Below are positions 16,764-26,413 of a stretch of DNA of 40,469 nt, one piece after another. Within the stretch, counting starts at the first letter, position 1, and every line of letters starts with the position of its first letter. Below the pieces are notes generated by a model. The model saw only the letters and a list, made by a program, of their open reading frames with translations, ran no database searches and had not been told where the DNA came from. The position numbers and the translations under genes were made by a program. Source of the stretch: Verrucomicrobiota bacterium (lineage in GTDB: Bacteria > Verrucomicrobiota > Verrucomicrobiia > Verrucomicrobiales > Verrucomicrobiaceae); the NCBI GenBank assembly GCA_963204975.1, contig CAUJJC010000332.1, positions 1 to 40,469 of the forward strand. Direction: 5' to 3'.

Positions 16764-18545
16764 TTAGGTTTCGAAGTTGATAAAGTCGAGGTTGCGGGCC
16801 TGAAGGGTGCTGGTGCTCAGATCGGGCATGAAGCGCAGAAGGTTGGGGAAGACGCTGGTGAGCTGGCTGTCGCTCACGCCGAACCATTTGGCAATCAGTG
16901 CGGCCTTTTGATCGACGGAGGTGGAAGGGATCCAGCGTCCTCGATTGCCGGTGCAGTCGATGCCGCCGTTGACGGTGAGTTCGGGGAATTGACCAAGGAT
17001 TTGCTTACCCTTGACGGCACCGCCGCAGACGAGGCTGTGGCCGCCCCAGGCGTGGTCGGAGCCGCCCGTGGCATCGTTCTTGTTCGGTGTGAGGGTGCGG
17101 TTGAAGTCGCTTGCAGAGAAGAGCATGACGTTGTTCCACATGCCGATGGAGACCATCGCATCGCGGAAGGCTCGGATGCTTCGACTGAGATTGTTGACCA
17201 AGCCGTAGTGCCCGGCATTGGCGTTGCCATTGGGAATCTGTGAGGTGTGGGTGTCCCAGCCGCCGACTTGAACGAAGAAGATCTGGCGCTTGTTGTTCAA
17301 CTGGGAGCGACCTGCGATCATGCGAGCGACGACCTTGAGTTGGTTGGAGAGGTCTGTCTGGGCGAAGCCGCCAGGGAACCAGTTGCTCCAGTGGACGTCG
17401 AGAGTGGGATTGGGCGCGGCGGTTTGTGCGAGCGCGGTGCCGACGAGGCCTTCGGTGTTGCGCGCACTCTTGGGAGTCGCGGCATACTCGTTGTCAAACA
17501 AGCTGGCGTGCGAGGCGGCCATGATCTGCTCCAGCGCGCGGAATCTCCAGCCAGCCGTGGTGTTCTGGTAGTTGGTATTGGCCAATGGATCGAGTCCAGC
17601 GGCCAGTGCTGCCGAGGGGCTGTATTTGCCTGCACCGGGGCTGCTCAGATTGGAAAAATCGGGACGCAGCGCGGTATTGCGCAAAGCCCCACCATACGAG
17701 GTGGAGGGACTGCCTCCGCTGAAGCCAGTGAGCGCGGTGATCGCACCGCCACTGCTCATGAAGTAGGGCTGCTCAAAGCCGCCGACGAGGAAGCTATTGG
17801 CACCGGCGATGGACACCGAGACGCCGAGATCGCCGTTGTTCATGGTGCGCACGATGTCCGCAACGCGACCGCCCCAGCCGTTGACGAAAGGTTTGTCAGG
17901 AAGGGAAGACTGCCATTGCACCTGCTGATCGGAGTGGGAGAAAAGCTGTGGCGGCTTGGTGCTGGCGGGCAAGGTGTTGAAGTTGGAACGCGTGATCTGC
18001 TGCGTGCCGATGAGGGTGCCGATGTTCGCAAAGAAGGACAACTCTCCGAGATCAAACAGGCTCTTCAATGGATAGGCACCCGGATGCACTGCCATCGTGC
18101 CATTGGTATAGCCAGGGCGGTTCAGGGGATCGAACTGGCTGGTGCCGCCAACGGTAGCGTTGATTGGGTTCAGCCTTGAACTTACCGGATCGACAGTGAC
18201 TGCGCTGCCGTTGAAGTAGCCGTTATTGGCAGCGGGCGTGTAGTCGAATGAGGTATCAGGAACACTGAGCACACCACGTCCTAATGCATAGTCCGCCCGT
18301 GCAGTGCTGGTGGTGCCCGCAGGGATGAGGAGGTTGTTGGAGTCATTGCCGCCGTTGAGGAAAAGGCAGACGAGTGCTTTGTAGTCCTCGCCTCCTGATT
18401 GAGCGGCTGCGGCACCCGTGAGCTTGAGCTGCGTGAGCGTGTTGACCAGACTGGTGATGCCCAGGCTGGCACAACTCGTCTGGAGCATGAAGTCGCGACG
18501 GTTCGGCTTGGAGCGATTCTCGGTTTTACGCAGAAGTAAGTTCAT
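16764..18545 (-). CDS. DUF1501 domain-containing exported protein
   Basis: 593 residues of the DUF1501 (PF07394) family, which is abundant in Planctomycetes and Verrucomicrobia and has no established biochemical role; a fold related to sulfatases and alkaline phosphatases has been suggested. The N-terminus has a twin-arginine motif (N15-R16-R17-D18-F19-M20) followed by a hydrophobic stretch ending in GAAAAQ, so Tat export is likely. Family signatures include VCLFLNGGNDSNNLLIP near residue 60, VQVGGWDTHTSQ near 428 and GGSDHAWGGHSL near 495. The gene starts 38 bases after the stop of the DUF1800 gene on the same strand, which fits co-transcription of the classic DUF1800-DUF1501 pair. The start is the ATG just upstream of the Tat motif; the Shine-Dalgarno is weak. 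Confidence 0.92.
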   Translation of the reverse strand: MNLLLRKTENRSKPNRRDFMLQTSCASLGITSLVNTLTQLKLTGAAAAQSGGEDYKALVCLFLNGGNDSNNLLIPAGTTSTARADYALGRGVLSVPDTSFDYTPAANNGYFNGSAVTVDPVSSRLNPINATVGGTSQFDPLNRPGYTNGTMAVHPGAYPLKSLFDLGELSFFANIGTLIGTQQITRSNFNTLPASTKPPQLFSHSDQQVQWQSSLPDKPFVNGWGGRVADIVRTMNNGDLGVSVSIAGANSFLVGGFEQPYFMSSGGAITALTGFSGGSPSTSYGGALRNTALRPDFSNLSSPGAGKYSPSAALAAGLDPLANTNYQNTTAGWRFRALEQIMAASHASLFDNEYAATPKSARNTEGLVGTALAQTAAPNPTLDVHWSNWFPGGFAQTDLSNQLKVVARMIAGRSQLNNKRQIFFVQVGGWDTHTSQIPNGNANAGHYGLVNNLSRSIRAFRDAMVSIGMWNNVMLFSASDFNRTLTPNKNDATGGSDHAWGGHSLVCGGAVKGKQILGQFPELTVNGGIDCTGNRGRWIPSTSVDQKAALIAKWFGVSDSQLTSVFPNLLRFMPDLSTSTLQARNLDFINFET

Positions 18546-18583
18546 AGAGGCAAAGGGATGGGTTCAGGCTGCGTCGGACTAGA

Positions 18584-21500
18584 TTAGTGATTGGTGAAGG
18601 CATTAGCACCCACGGTCATGAGGTAGGCGGCCCAGCGAATGCGGTCGCGAACGTCGGTCTCAAAGGTGCTCGTTGGTGGGGACTTGGGATTGTAGGCCAC
18701 CTCGGCGGCGTAGCGCGTGGTCGCTGGGCTGCCGGAGCCGCCGCTGTGGCGGTAAATGGCATCCATGACGGCCTGACGAGGATTGAAGGGCGGCATCGGG
18801 GTGGGACTTGGCTTGTTAGGTTCGACAAGGATCGGCCACTGGGCCTTGAGGTAGCCATTGCTGAACCAGAGATCCATCTTGTCGATCACCGTCTTGGTCG
18901 CCAGCCAGTGCGCGTTCTGGATGTTGGCCAGATCGGTAGCGTTGGTGCTGGTGGCGAGTGAGGAGGGAATGGTGCCATAGACGGAGGTGAGGTGACTATA
19001 GAAGGTGCTGCGGTAGAGGAGGATCGGCTCCACGTAATCGAGCACGATATTGTCACGCTGATTGCTGCTGCCCTGGTCGTTGGTGAAGTAGCCTTGAGTC
19101 TTGCCAATCTGGGGCGGGGGAACGTAGAACGAAGGTGGGTAGAGGGAGATCGTGACCGTGGTGGGTGCGCCAGTGGAGTCCACCGGAGGCTGGTTCAGCT
19201 TGATCAAGATCGAGTCATTCGCTCCGCCTTCGGTGATCACTGTATCGGTGCCGCCCACGGGGGTGATGTCGATGCTAGACACATCATTGTCCCAGATCTG
19301 GGCCGTGTGTGTGGGAATGCTCATGTTGTTCCAGAGCGGATCGGTGCTCGCGAGGCTGTGGGTAACGATGCCATTGTGCGTGACGGCTTCTGCGGTCGTG
19401 TCATCTACGGCAGTGAGCGTGATCGTCTGCGGCACGTTCCAAGGTGTTGCTCCGGCGCTGTTGGTGAAGGTCAAGGTGGAGGTGCTCGCGGTGGTCTGCG
19501 CATCTGGGGTGATCGTTACCACCACATCGGCGGCGGGCTCGCTGTTCAGGCTGATCGTGTAGGTGTCGGTCACGCCATTCTCGGTGAGAACGGTGCTGGC
19601 GCCCGAGGCTAGCACGTTCACACTGGGGCCATCATTGTCATAGACGCTGCTGGTCACTGGCGAGACAGCCTTGCCATCGAAGAAGGGATCAGCACTTGCG
19701 ACCGTGGCCGTCACCTGTCCCCAGTGCAGGATCGGCTCCATCGTGAAATCGTCCACGCTGCGCACCGTGACGGTCTGGGCCACATTGAAGGTGCCTGTGC
19801 CTGTCGCTCCAGGAATGAAGGTGAGAGTGCTCGGCGTGACAGTGACCTGGCTGTTGGGCGTGAAGGTGATGACCACGTTCGCAGTTGGCTGCTGGCTGAG
19901 CACGACGGTGAAGGTGTCGGAGTTCGTGCTGGTGCCATTCACAGTGGCACCACTTTCCGTCAGGCTCGTCGCGTTGCTGCTTTCGGTGATGCGGACGACG
20001 TTGGCGGCGACGGTGTTGTCGTTGTCCGAGATGATCCCGGTGACGACGGGGAGATTCGTCAAGGCGACATACTCCGCAGCACTCGCACCCGTGATGGTGT
20101 GCGTGATGGGGGACAGGTGACGGAGTTCCGCCACGGTGTCGTTGAACGGTAGCACGGTCACGGTTTGTGCCGTGGCCCAGTTCGCAGGCGTGAAATTCAG
20201 GGTGACGCTGGCGAGTGTGGGCGTGCCGGACTTGCTGACCAGGAGTTGCGTTCCACCATCGACGACCACATCCACATTGGCCGTGGGGGCTTGCGTGAGC
20301 ACCACGGTGTAGCTGTCGGTCGTGGAACTGCCTTCGGTCACGGCCGTCGTGCCGCTACTTTCGACGATGCTAATGCCGGGGCTGTCATTGTCCGTCACTT
20401 GCACAATCACAGGTGGAGCGATGGCTCCATTGTAGTAGCTATCGGTGCTCGCGATGTTGAAGTTCACGATGCCGGTGTGATTTGTGGGATCGAGCACCAG
20501 ATCATTGACTGCGGTGACGGTCACGGTTTGCGCCGCATTGTAGGCACCTGCGCCGCTGGTGGCACTGGTGAAGGTGAGCACACTGGGGCTCACAGAGATC
20601 TGATCATTCGTGTTGAGCGTCACGGTCACGGTGGTGCCTGTGGCGGGGGCTCGCGGCAGGACCACGGTGAAGGTATCCTGGGCCGCCGGTGTGCCGCCCG
20701 TGCCTGCGGCACCGCCTTCTTTGACCTGGGTGAAGATGTTCGTCTGGGCGATCGTCAGCGCGGGATCATTGTCATCGACCGTGACCACCACGTAGGGCGT
20801 GCTGCTCAGGTTGTAAGTCGGGTCCGTGCTCGCGATGTCGTGACGGATCGTTGCCGTGCCGCGAGTCTCGGCGCTGCCATCGTTGGTGGTCGAGACAGTC
20901 ACGACCACGGGTGTGTTCCAATTCGAGTCCGTGAAGGTGAAGGGACCCGCAGGTGTAACTTGGATACCAGTGGAGCTGGGCGTGAGCGTTACGGTGGTGG
21001 TGGTGCCCGCATCGGGGCGGCGACCGAGTGCGAGGGTGTAGGTATCGTTGGTGCCGTTCTCATTCACCAAGGTGGAGCCATTGCTCTCGGTGACGATCAG
21101 GCGGGCATCGTCATTGTCCAGGACCGTGGCCGTGATGGTCGGGGCCGTGGAGCCATTGTAGTTCGTCCCGGACGAGGTGGAGTAGGCGATCATGTTGCGC
21201 ACCAGCACACCTTCATTGAGGTAGTCATCAAGGGCCGTGACCGTAACGGTTTGGTCCACGCTCCAGAGGTTGTCTGCGGCTCCCGTGGGATTGAAAACGA
21301 GCTGTGACGGAGTGAACTTGAGTCCATCGCCGCCAAGGGTGACGCTCACCTGCGCATTCGGATTCGAGCGCAGGCGAACGGTGACCGTGTCGCCGAACTC
21401 GCCTTCCATCACGCGCGTCTCAGTGCCGCTATGGGCGAAGATGATCGAGTTGTCGTCATCCGCGATGGTTGCCACCACCTGCTGAATAGGCAGGGTCGTG

Positions 21501-24500
21501 GGATAGCCGCCCGCCGTGGTCGAGGAGATCGTGTGCGTCACAGTGCCTGTGTGTGGGCCTTCGCTGGTGGTGTCGTTGTTGCCGCGCAGGTAGATCGTCT
21601 GCGGCACATTCCATCCGCTCGTGGTGCCCGAGAGCGCCTGGCCTGTGGTCGCGGTGAAGGTGCGCGTGGTGGCACTGGTGGTGAAGGTAGTGCCCGAGGT
21701 ATAGATACCGATCTGGCTGGGTGTGAGATTGATCACCACATTGGAAGTGGGCTGCTTGGTCAGCACAATGGTGTAACTGTCCAGGCCAGTGGCGAGCGGG
21801 GAGAGCGTGGTAGAGTTCGTCTCGGCCAGTTCCGTGGTGCCGCCGCTCTGGGTGATCAGCACCCCGTAGGCGTTGTCATTGTCCACCACGCTGGCGAGCA
21901 ATGCTGGAGTCACCACGCCATCGAAATTCGCTGCCGTGCTGTTCGTGGTGATCGAGATCGACTCATTGCCCGTGCCGCTGTCTTCCACGTCGGAGTCGTC
22001 GGTGGCCGTGACGACGACGGATTGCGGGACGTTCCATGTCGTGTTGTCAAAGGTGAGTGTGCTCGGCGTGACGGAGGCCTCACCATTTTGAGGAGTCAGC
22101 GTGACGGTGACGGTGCTCCCGACGGCGGGCGGGCAACTGAGCGAAATCAGCACATCGTCCGTCAGTCCACCTTCCTGCACCCAGGTATTGCCACCCGGCT
22201 GCGTCACGATGAGAGATTCGTTCTTCTTCTCATTGTCCACGAAGGTGATGGGCACCACAGGTGTGGCCACACCGGAGTAGCCGACCGCTGAACCGCTCAC
22301 CGCGAAGCGCACGGAGGCAGCAGCGATCTGGTCAATTTTCTGATCGTTCACCGGCACGAGGGTCAAGGTGATGCCCGTGTTCCAGTTGGTCGAATTCAGC
22401 ACGATAGAGGCGGGCCAGCCCATGAGGGTGGTGCCACCATTGGTGGAGAAGCGCGCGGCCGGTGTTGCCCAGCCATTGCGGAAGACGAAGTCGGCCCCAG
22501 TGGTTCCCGGGGTGCTGCTCATGCCCGCGAGCGTCATCCAGGTGTAGGTATAAAGGAAGTTCACCTTCGAGACCTCGCCCGCTTCCGTGCTGATTTGAAG
22601 CTCGGGAGCATACAGACCATTCTGGGCAAAACGACCTGCGGGCTGGAAATCAGGCAAGAACCAATTGAAGACACTCGGGGCATCCTGCGGCGACTGGCCA
22701 AGGCTGCTGCGGAGACTGTTGATGCGGAAACGAAACGGGCCATCGGGCCAGCCTACAGGCTTCGAAGGCGGGCTGAGGTTCAGCGAGTTGAACTTGCTCA
22801 GTTCACTCGCTGGATAACCAGAAGTCATTGGGGCATCAAGATCGGAGAAGTTCGTCTGCATGTCGCGCAGATTGGAAACCGATGCGCCCGAGTAGGCGCG
22901 GAACTGGCGCAGGATGCTGGCGAAGTGAACCAGCGGCTCCTTCACCTTGCCATGTGAGATCAGGCCATCGGCCAATGCGAGAGAGCGCGCCTCGTGGTCG
23001 AGGAGGATTGCCTTTACCACCGGGCCGAGCAGGCCATTGCCATTACGGAAGGCCTGCTGCACACGGTAGATGTAGCCCGCGCTAGGGTTTGATGTGACGA
23101 GGCGCTGGATCAGCCAGCGGGAGATATTGACCGGCGTATTCGTGTGGCCGGGGCTGGACTGCGTGCCTGCGCCGTAGGTGGAGTCTGAGGCCACACCTGC
23201 GAGCGCATCATGTGCTTTGCTCACTTCCTCGGCTGCCTTGGCGTGGGTTTCGGCATCGGTCTTGCCCGTGGGGTCCCAGACCGGGATCTCAAGCTGGCCG
23301 TGCTTGCCGGCGAGAAGGCGCTTGGACAATCCGGGCACCGCCACCTGCACCGGCGGGGTCTGAGTGGTGTCGAGGTAGGTGTAGGTGTTGTAGTCGTGGT
23401 AGATCGTGGAGTTGATGCGTCCAATGACCTTCATCGGCGTGGTCCATGGGGCAGGCCAGAAGAGATGGCCATCCTGGCGACCGAACCATGTATAAGCACT
23501 GCTGGCTCCATTGGAATAAACAGTTGGAGAGACCTGCTGTGTCGAGTTATTGACCGCCCCATATTGTCCTAGTGCCTGAGTCGTGGCATTGCCATGCCGC
23601 GCGCCATGCGAAAAGCCGGTGAAGACACGAGCCAGCTCCGTGATGTCGTTGTTATCATAGGTCGCGATCGGCAGACCCTCGGGGCTCAGTTGCAGCGAGC
23701 CATCGGGATGCCGCAGCACTAGGCCAATGGAGAAAAGCTGCATGAATTCGCGGGCATAGTTTTCATCCGGGCTGATGATGATCCCGCCACCCGCATCGTA
23801 GCGTGCGCGGTTGGACACACTCGTGAGATAGACGCCCATCATCGGGTGCATGGACACATTCTCTAGCAGCGTGCGATACTTGCCGAAGGCTCCGGCGGCG
23901 ATCATGTCCCAGTAGTTCGCTGCACCGTAGGCGCGGGAGTTGACTGTAGCATCACGTTCGGAGATTACACAGATCTCATGCAGGGCCTGGGCCACGCGCT
24001 GGCGCACATGGTCCTTGCTCTGGGTAATGACGGTCCACCATTCGCGACGCTTGTTGGGCGAGTCACCATTGGCACCAGGGTAGTTCTGGCCGGGATCGTT
24101 GGTGTTGGGATTGCCGGTGTTACCCGTGGGCATTCCGTTCACGAAGGTCACACCGATGGAGCCGCCATTGAGCTGCGGATCGCTGTTGTAAGTGATGGGC
24201 TTGTTGCCGCGCAGGGCGAACTCCTCCATGTCCGCCGCCATCACCAGCTTTTGCAGGCTGATCGGCGGCGATTGGGAGGGGTCGATTTGCTTGTCCAGCC
24301 AATTGCTCAGACCATCCAAGTAGGTGCCGCCGCCCGTGATCGCGGCATCGCACTCCGCGCGGATCTCCGTGTAGAGCGCCGTGGTGCCGCCGAAGGTGGC
24401 CTGCGACATGAACCGCCAGATCTCACGCTCCAGCGCATCGCCCGTGGGCACTGGCCAAGTGGTATCACCGAGGGCAGGGGAATTGAGATCCTCGCGACCG

Positions 24501-25888
24501 CTGTCGAAGTCCGTCGAGCCATTCGCCTTGTTGAAGTAACCCCAGATTTCCTTCACCGGGTTGTTCGCCGTGGTGATCGACACATAGAGGCGCCCCTCCT
24601 TCAGTGCATTGAGCATCGCCTGATCCGTCAGCTCCGTCTGCGCCGCGCGGATGTTCCAGTTCGCCCCGCTCACCTGACCCAGCGGCAGCGGTAGCACCTC
24701 CAGATCATTGCCCACGCGGATGTAGGCCGTGTTTTGCTCCGAAGACAGGTTGTTGAAGACGATGCCGATGGAGGCCTTGGTGTTGTCGCCCTCGACCAGC
24801 GCCGTGGCATAGCCGCTCGCAGTGGAGACCACGTCCGCCTCACGACCGAGGAAGGCCACGTAGAGCTGGCGGTTGGCGGGGTTGGTGCCGTCCGCGTCCT
24901 TGATATTCACCGTTGTCTGAGGGCAGGGGAAGCCGTCCGGCACACCAGGCAATTTCAAGCACACCTTCAGAGCCTCGGGCACTTCCAAGTTCGTGTCTGG
25001 CACGGGCGCGATGCGCGCCACCTCGTAAGGCGTCGCAATGCCCTCATTGGCAGGCAGAGTTACCGTATTAGTGGCGATGTCGGCCACGTTCTTGATGATG
25101 AAATCGGAACTGTCAGCGTTGCTCTTCGTGCCTGAGGTGGCACCGGGAGCGGTGTCCAGCGAAACGGTCAGCGCCATCGTCCCTACCGTGCGCTTCAGCT
25201 TCACCGTTGCGGGCACGCCTTCTTTCTCCAGCGCATCCGGCGTGCCGGGCGTGATCGTGAGGGACATGAGGGAACGCAGCGTATCGAGATCGCTCGCCGT
25301 GCCGCCTGAGGCATTCGTGGCACTTGATGCAGAGGCGATGTCCGTGCCCACCTTGTTTTCCGCCCAGTCCGAGACTCCATCACTGTCCGTGTCGAGGTCC
25401 TTCGACTCCAGCCGGTAGAACTTGCTGCTGCCCGCCGGGCGCGAGAACAGGATCGTATCCGAGCCATCCGCCGTGACATCCTTCGCGGCCCCGCCAACCT
25501 CCGTCCAGGCCGAGCCCGACTCGCCAGGGGCTGGACCCGCTGGTGTGTCCGACTGCCAGACCTGGTAGCGCTTGCCCTTTTTCCCATCGTAAGTCATCAC
25601 CACATTGCTGCCGCTAATCGCCATGTTCCCCACCATCAGGCAATCCCCAGCCTGGCGCGGGTTGCTGCCCGCCACGCATTCGACGAAGTTTGAGCAGCCG
25701 TCATTGTCCTCGTCATCGCCCGGTGTCAGCCCCCACGCGTTGTAAACGGCCTGCCACACATCATCCAGTCCATCGGGAGCACCTTGACCAGGACCGGTCG
25801 AGTAGTCGTCGATCACTGCGTGAGCCGGGACAGCGGCGAGCAGCAGAGAGAGGGCAGCGAGCGCAAGGGAACGGGCAGCTTTGGTCAT
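18584..25888 (-). CDS. DUF1800 domain-containing secreted protein with internal Calx-beta-like array
   Basis: The open frame reaches 26122, but the start at 25888 gives a textbook signal peptide (MTKAARSLALAALSLLLAAV, then PAHA) and a 2434-residue protein; the 78 codons upstream look non-coding. Residues 25-110 and about 165-180 carry calcium-type loops (DDEDNDGCSN, DTDSDGVSD). The DUF1800 (PF08811) region begins near 483 (WRFMSQATFG) and includes DHVRQRVAQALHEI, YAREFMQLFSIG and FNWFLPDFQPAGRF, ending near 1123. Residues ~1150-2253 are beta-sandwich repeats ending in DND motifs. From ~2255 to 2434 the helical end of DUF1800 resumes (VIDKMDLWFSNG, RQAVMDAIYRHSG, DRIRWAAYLMTV). This is first gene of an operon with DUF1501. 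The function of the pair is unknown; a surface or secretion role is inferred. Confidence 0.9.
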   Translation of the reverse strand: MTKAARSLALAALSLLLAAVPAHAVIDDYSTGPGQGAPDGLDDVWQAVYNAWGLTPGDDEDNDGCSNFVECVAGSNPRQAGDCLMVGNMAISGSNVVMTYDGKKGKRYQVWQSDTPAGPAPGESGSAWTEVGGAAKDVTADGSDTILFSRPAGSSKFYRLESKDLDTDSDGVSDWAENKVGTDIASASSATNASGGTASDLDTLRSLMSLTITPGTPDALEKEGVPATVKLKRTVGTMALTVSLDTAPGATSGTKSNADSSDFIIKNVADIATNTVTLPANEGIATPYEVARIAPVPDTNLEVPEALKVCLKLPGVPDGFPCPQTTVNIKDADGTNPANRQLYVAFLGREADVVSTASGYATALVEGDNTKASIGIVFNNLSSEQNTAYIRVGNDLEVLPLPLGQVSGANWNIRAAQTELTDQAMLNALKEGRLYVSITTANNPVKEIWGYFNKANGSTDFDSGREDLNSPALGDTTWPVPTGDALEREIWRFMSQATFGGTTALYTEIRAECDAAITGGGTYLDGLSNWLDKQIDPSQSPPISLQKLVMAADMEEFALRGNKPITYNSDPQLNGGSIGVTFVNGMPTGNTGNPNTNDPGQNYPGANGDSPNKRREWWTVITQSKDHVRQRVAQALHEICVISERDATVNSRAYGAANYWDMIAAGAFGKYRTLLENVSMHPMMGVYLTSVSNRARYDAGGGIIISPDENYAREFMQLFSIGLVLRHPDGSLQLSPEGLPIATYDNNDITELARVFTGFSHGARHGNATTQALGQYGAVNNSTQQVSPTVYSNGASSAYTWFGRQDGHLFWPAPWTTPMKVIGRINSTIYHDYNTYTYLDTTQTPPVQVAVPGLSKRLLAGKHGQLEIPVWDPTGKTDAETHAKAAEEVSKAHDALAGVASDSTYGAGTQSSPGHTNTPVNISRWLIQRLVTSNPSAGYIYRVQQAFRNGNGLLGPVVKAILLDHEARSLALADGLISHGKVKEPLVHFASILRQFRAYSGASVSNLRDMQTNFSDLDAPMTSGYPASELSKFNSLNLSPPSKPVGWPDGPFRFRINSLRSSLGQSPQDAPSVFNWFLPDFQPAGRFAQNGLYAPELQISTEAGEVSKVNFLYTYTWMTLAGMSSTPGTTGADFVFRNGWATPAARFSTNGGTTLMGWPASIVLNSTNWNTGITLTLVPVNDQKIDQIAAASVRFAVSGSAVGYSGVATPVVPITFVDNEKKNESLIVTQPGGNTWVQEGGLTDDVLISLSCPPAVGSTVTVTLTPQNGEASVTPSTLTFDNTTWNVPQSVVVTATDDSDVEDSGTGNESISITTNSTAANFDGVVTPALLASVVDNDNAYGVLITQSGGTTELAETNSTTLSPLATGLDSYTIVLTKQPTSNVVINLTPSQIGIYTSGTTFTTSATTRTFTATTGQALSGTTSGWNVPQTIYLRGNNDTTSEGPHTGTVTHTISSTTAGGYPTTLPIQQVVATIADDDNSIIFAHSGTETRVMEGEFGDTVTVRLRSNPNAQVSVTLGGDGLKFTPSQLVFNPTGAADNLWSVDQTVTVTALDDYLNEGVLVRNMIAYSTSSGTNYNGSTAPTITATVLDNDDARLIVTESNGSTLVNENGTNDTYTLALGRRPDAGTTTTVTLTPSSTGIQVTPAGPFTFTDSNWNTPVVVTVSTTNDGSAETRGTATIRHDIASTDPTYNLSSTPYVVVTVDDNDPALTIAQTNIFTQVKEGGAAGTGGTPAAQDTFTVVLPRAPATGTTVTVTLNTNDQISVSPSVLTFTSATSGAGAYNAAQTVTVTAVNDLVLDPTNHTGIVNFNIASTDSYYNGAIAPPVIVQVTDNDSPGISIVESSGTTAVTEGSSTTDSYTVVLTQAPTANVDVVVDGGTQLLVSKSGTPTLASVTLNFTPANWATAQTVTVLPFNDTVAELRHLSPITHTITGASAAEYVALTNLPVVTGIISDNDNTVAANVVRITESSNATSLTESGATVNGTSTNSDTFTVVLSQQPTANVVITFTPNSQVTVTPSTLTFIPGATGTGTFNVAQTVTVRSVDDFTMEPILHWGQVTATVASADPFFDGKAVSPVTSSVYDNDGPSVNVLASGASTVLTENGVTDTYTISLNSEPAADVVVTITPDAQTTASTSTLTFTNSAGATPWNVPQTITLTAVDDTTAEAVTHNGIVTHSLASTDPLWNNMSIPTHTAQIWDNDVSSIDITPVGGTDTVITEGGANDSILIKLNQPPVDSTGAPTTVTISLYPPSFYVPPPQIGKTQGYFTNDQGSSNQRDNIVLDYVEPILLYRSTFYSHLTSVYGTIPSSLATSTNATDLANIQNAHWLATKTVIDKMDLWFSNGYLKAQWPILVEPNKPSPTPMPPFNPRQAVMDAIYRHSGGSGSPATTRYAAEVAYNPKSPPTSTFETDVRDRIRWAAYLMTVGANAFTNH
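19130..22440 (-). repeat. Calx-beta-like repeat array (eight full units flanked by two half-units)
   Basis: Within the DUF1800 gene, units of about 110-140 codons end in a DND-type motif that reads TCATTGTC or similar on the plus strand. Boundaries fall near 22230, 21868, 21450, 21115, 20770, 20390, 20020, 19640 and 19290. Each unit has an EGG or ENG turn, a DTYTVxL strand, TVTxTP, a TLTFTxxxWNxPQTVTVxAVDD strand pair and a final VxDND. The first element (22440-22230) has only the second half of a unit, and the last (19290-19130) only the first half. Calx-beta domains commonly bind calcium; that function is inferred here. Confidence 0.8.
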
Positions 25889-26413
25889 GGGGAGTGATCG
25901 GGTTGGAGCGAAGGGTAGGTTGGGAAAGAGGGAGAGGCGAGGCCTCCATCGAGCGTGCGGGGTAAGGCCGAGGAACCGAGGCGTAGGAAGCGCATTCGTT
26001 TGAATCCTCAGGAGCAAGGCGCTGAAATCAGCATGAAACATCAGCAGGAAACCAAGCTCCCACAGGCCTCCTGATCGCGTAAGATGAACTGCCGTTGCAG
26101 CATCGAATCTCAGGCGAACCAAGAAAGGCGTGGGAGCAAATTCAGCCCGTTGGGGAGGTCGGGAGACAGAGCGGTCCGAATTTCGAAGAGGCTAGCCAAA
26201 ATGCCCCCACAGGGTCAAGACAATATCCGCACAGGTTCGCCGCAAAATCTGGGAATTAGGTTCAAATGAACGCGATCAGTGGTTTGTGGCTGCTGAGTGG
26301 GCTCGCGTGTGTCCTTGGCCCAGGAGGGCGAAAATGAAACCGGGAATCTGGCATGATGCCTGCTTACCTCCTGCGTATCGTCAGTTCCAACCATCTGGCG
26401 AATCCAACCAAAG
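25889..26413. other. Divergent intergenic region between DUF1800 gene and amt
   Basis: This 525-base spacer contains the start regions of two divergent genes. The open frame continuing upstream of the DUF1800 start (25889-26122) is poor in protein features and is treated as non-coding. On the plus strand a sigma-54-like element lies at 26348-26364. On the minus strand only a poor candidate (TTGACC followed by a weak -10) was found near 26200, so the operon promoter is not assigned. Confidence 0.5.
26348..26364 (+). promoter_or_regulatory. Candidate sigma-54 (RpoN) promoter upstream of amt
   Basis: CTGGCATGATGCCTGCT fits the -24/-12 consensus YTGGCACGRNNNTTGCW with two mismatches. It keeps the invariant GG (26350-26351) and GC (26362-26363) separated by exactly 10 bases. 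Transcription would start near 26375, about 40 bases before the ATG at 26414. Sigma-54/NtrC control of ammonium transporters is well known in other bacteria; no activator-binding site was identified here. Confidence 0.6.

Noticed and set aside
20165..21307. 380-codon plus-strand open frame inside the DUF1800 gene region
   Set aside because: Its His/Arg/Gly-rich repeats mirror the Calx-beta-like repeats on the other strand; it is a shadow of repetitive coding DNA.
18584..22440. Possible CRISPR or short tandem DNA repeat, because TCATTGTC-like words recur every ~350 bases
   Set aside because: The spacing and context match codons for the DND motif ending each protein repeat; there are no constant direct repeats with short spacers.
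25889..26122. 78-codon N-terminal extension of the DUF1800 protein
   Set aside because: The internal Met at 25888 starts a perfect signal peptide, so a long non-signal extension in front of it is unlikely.
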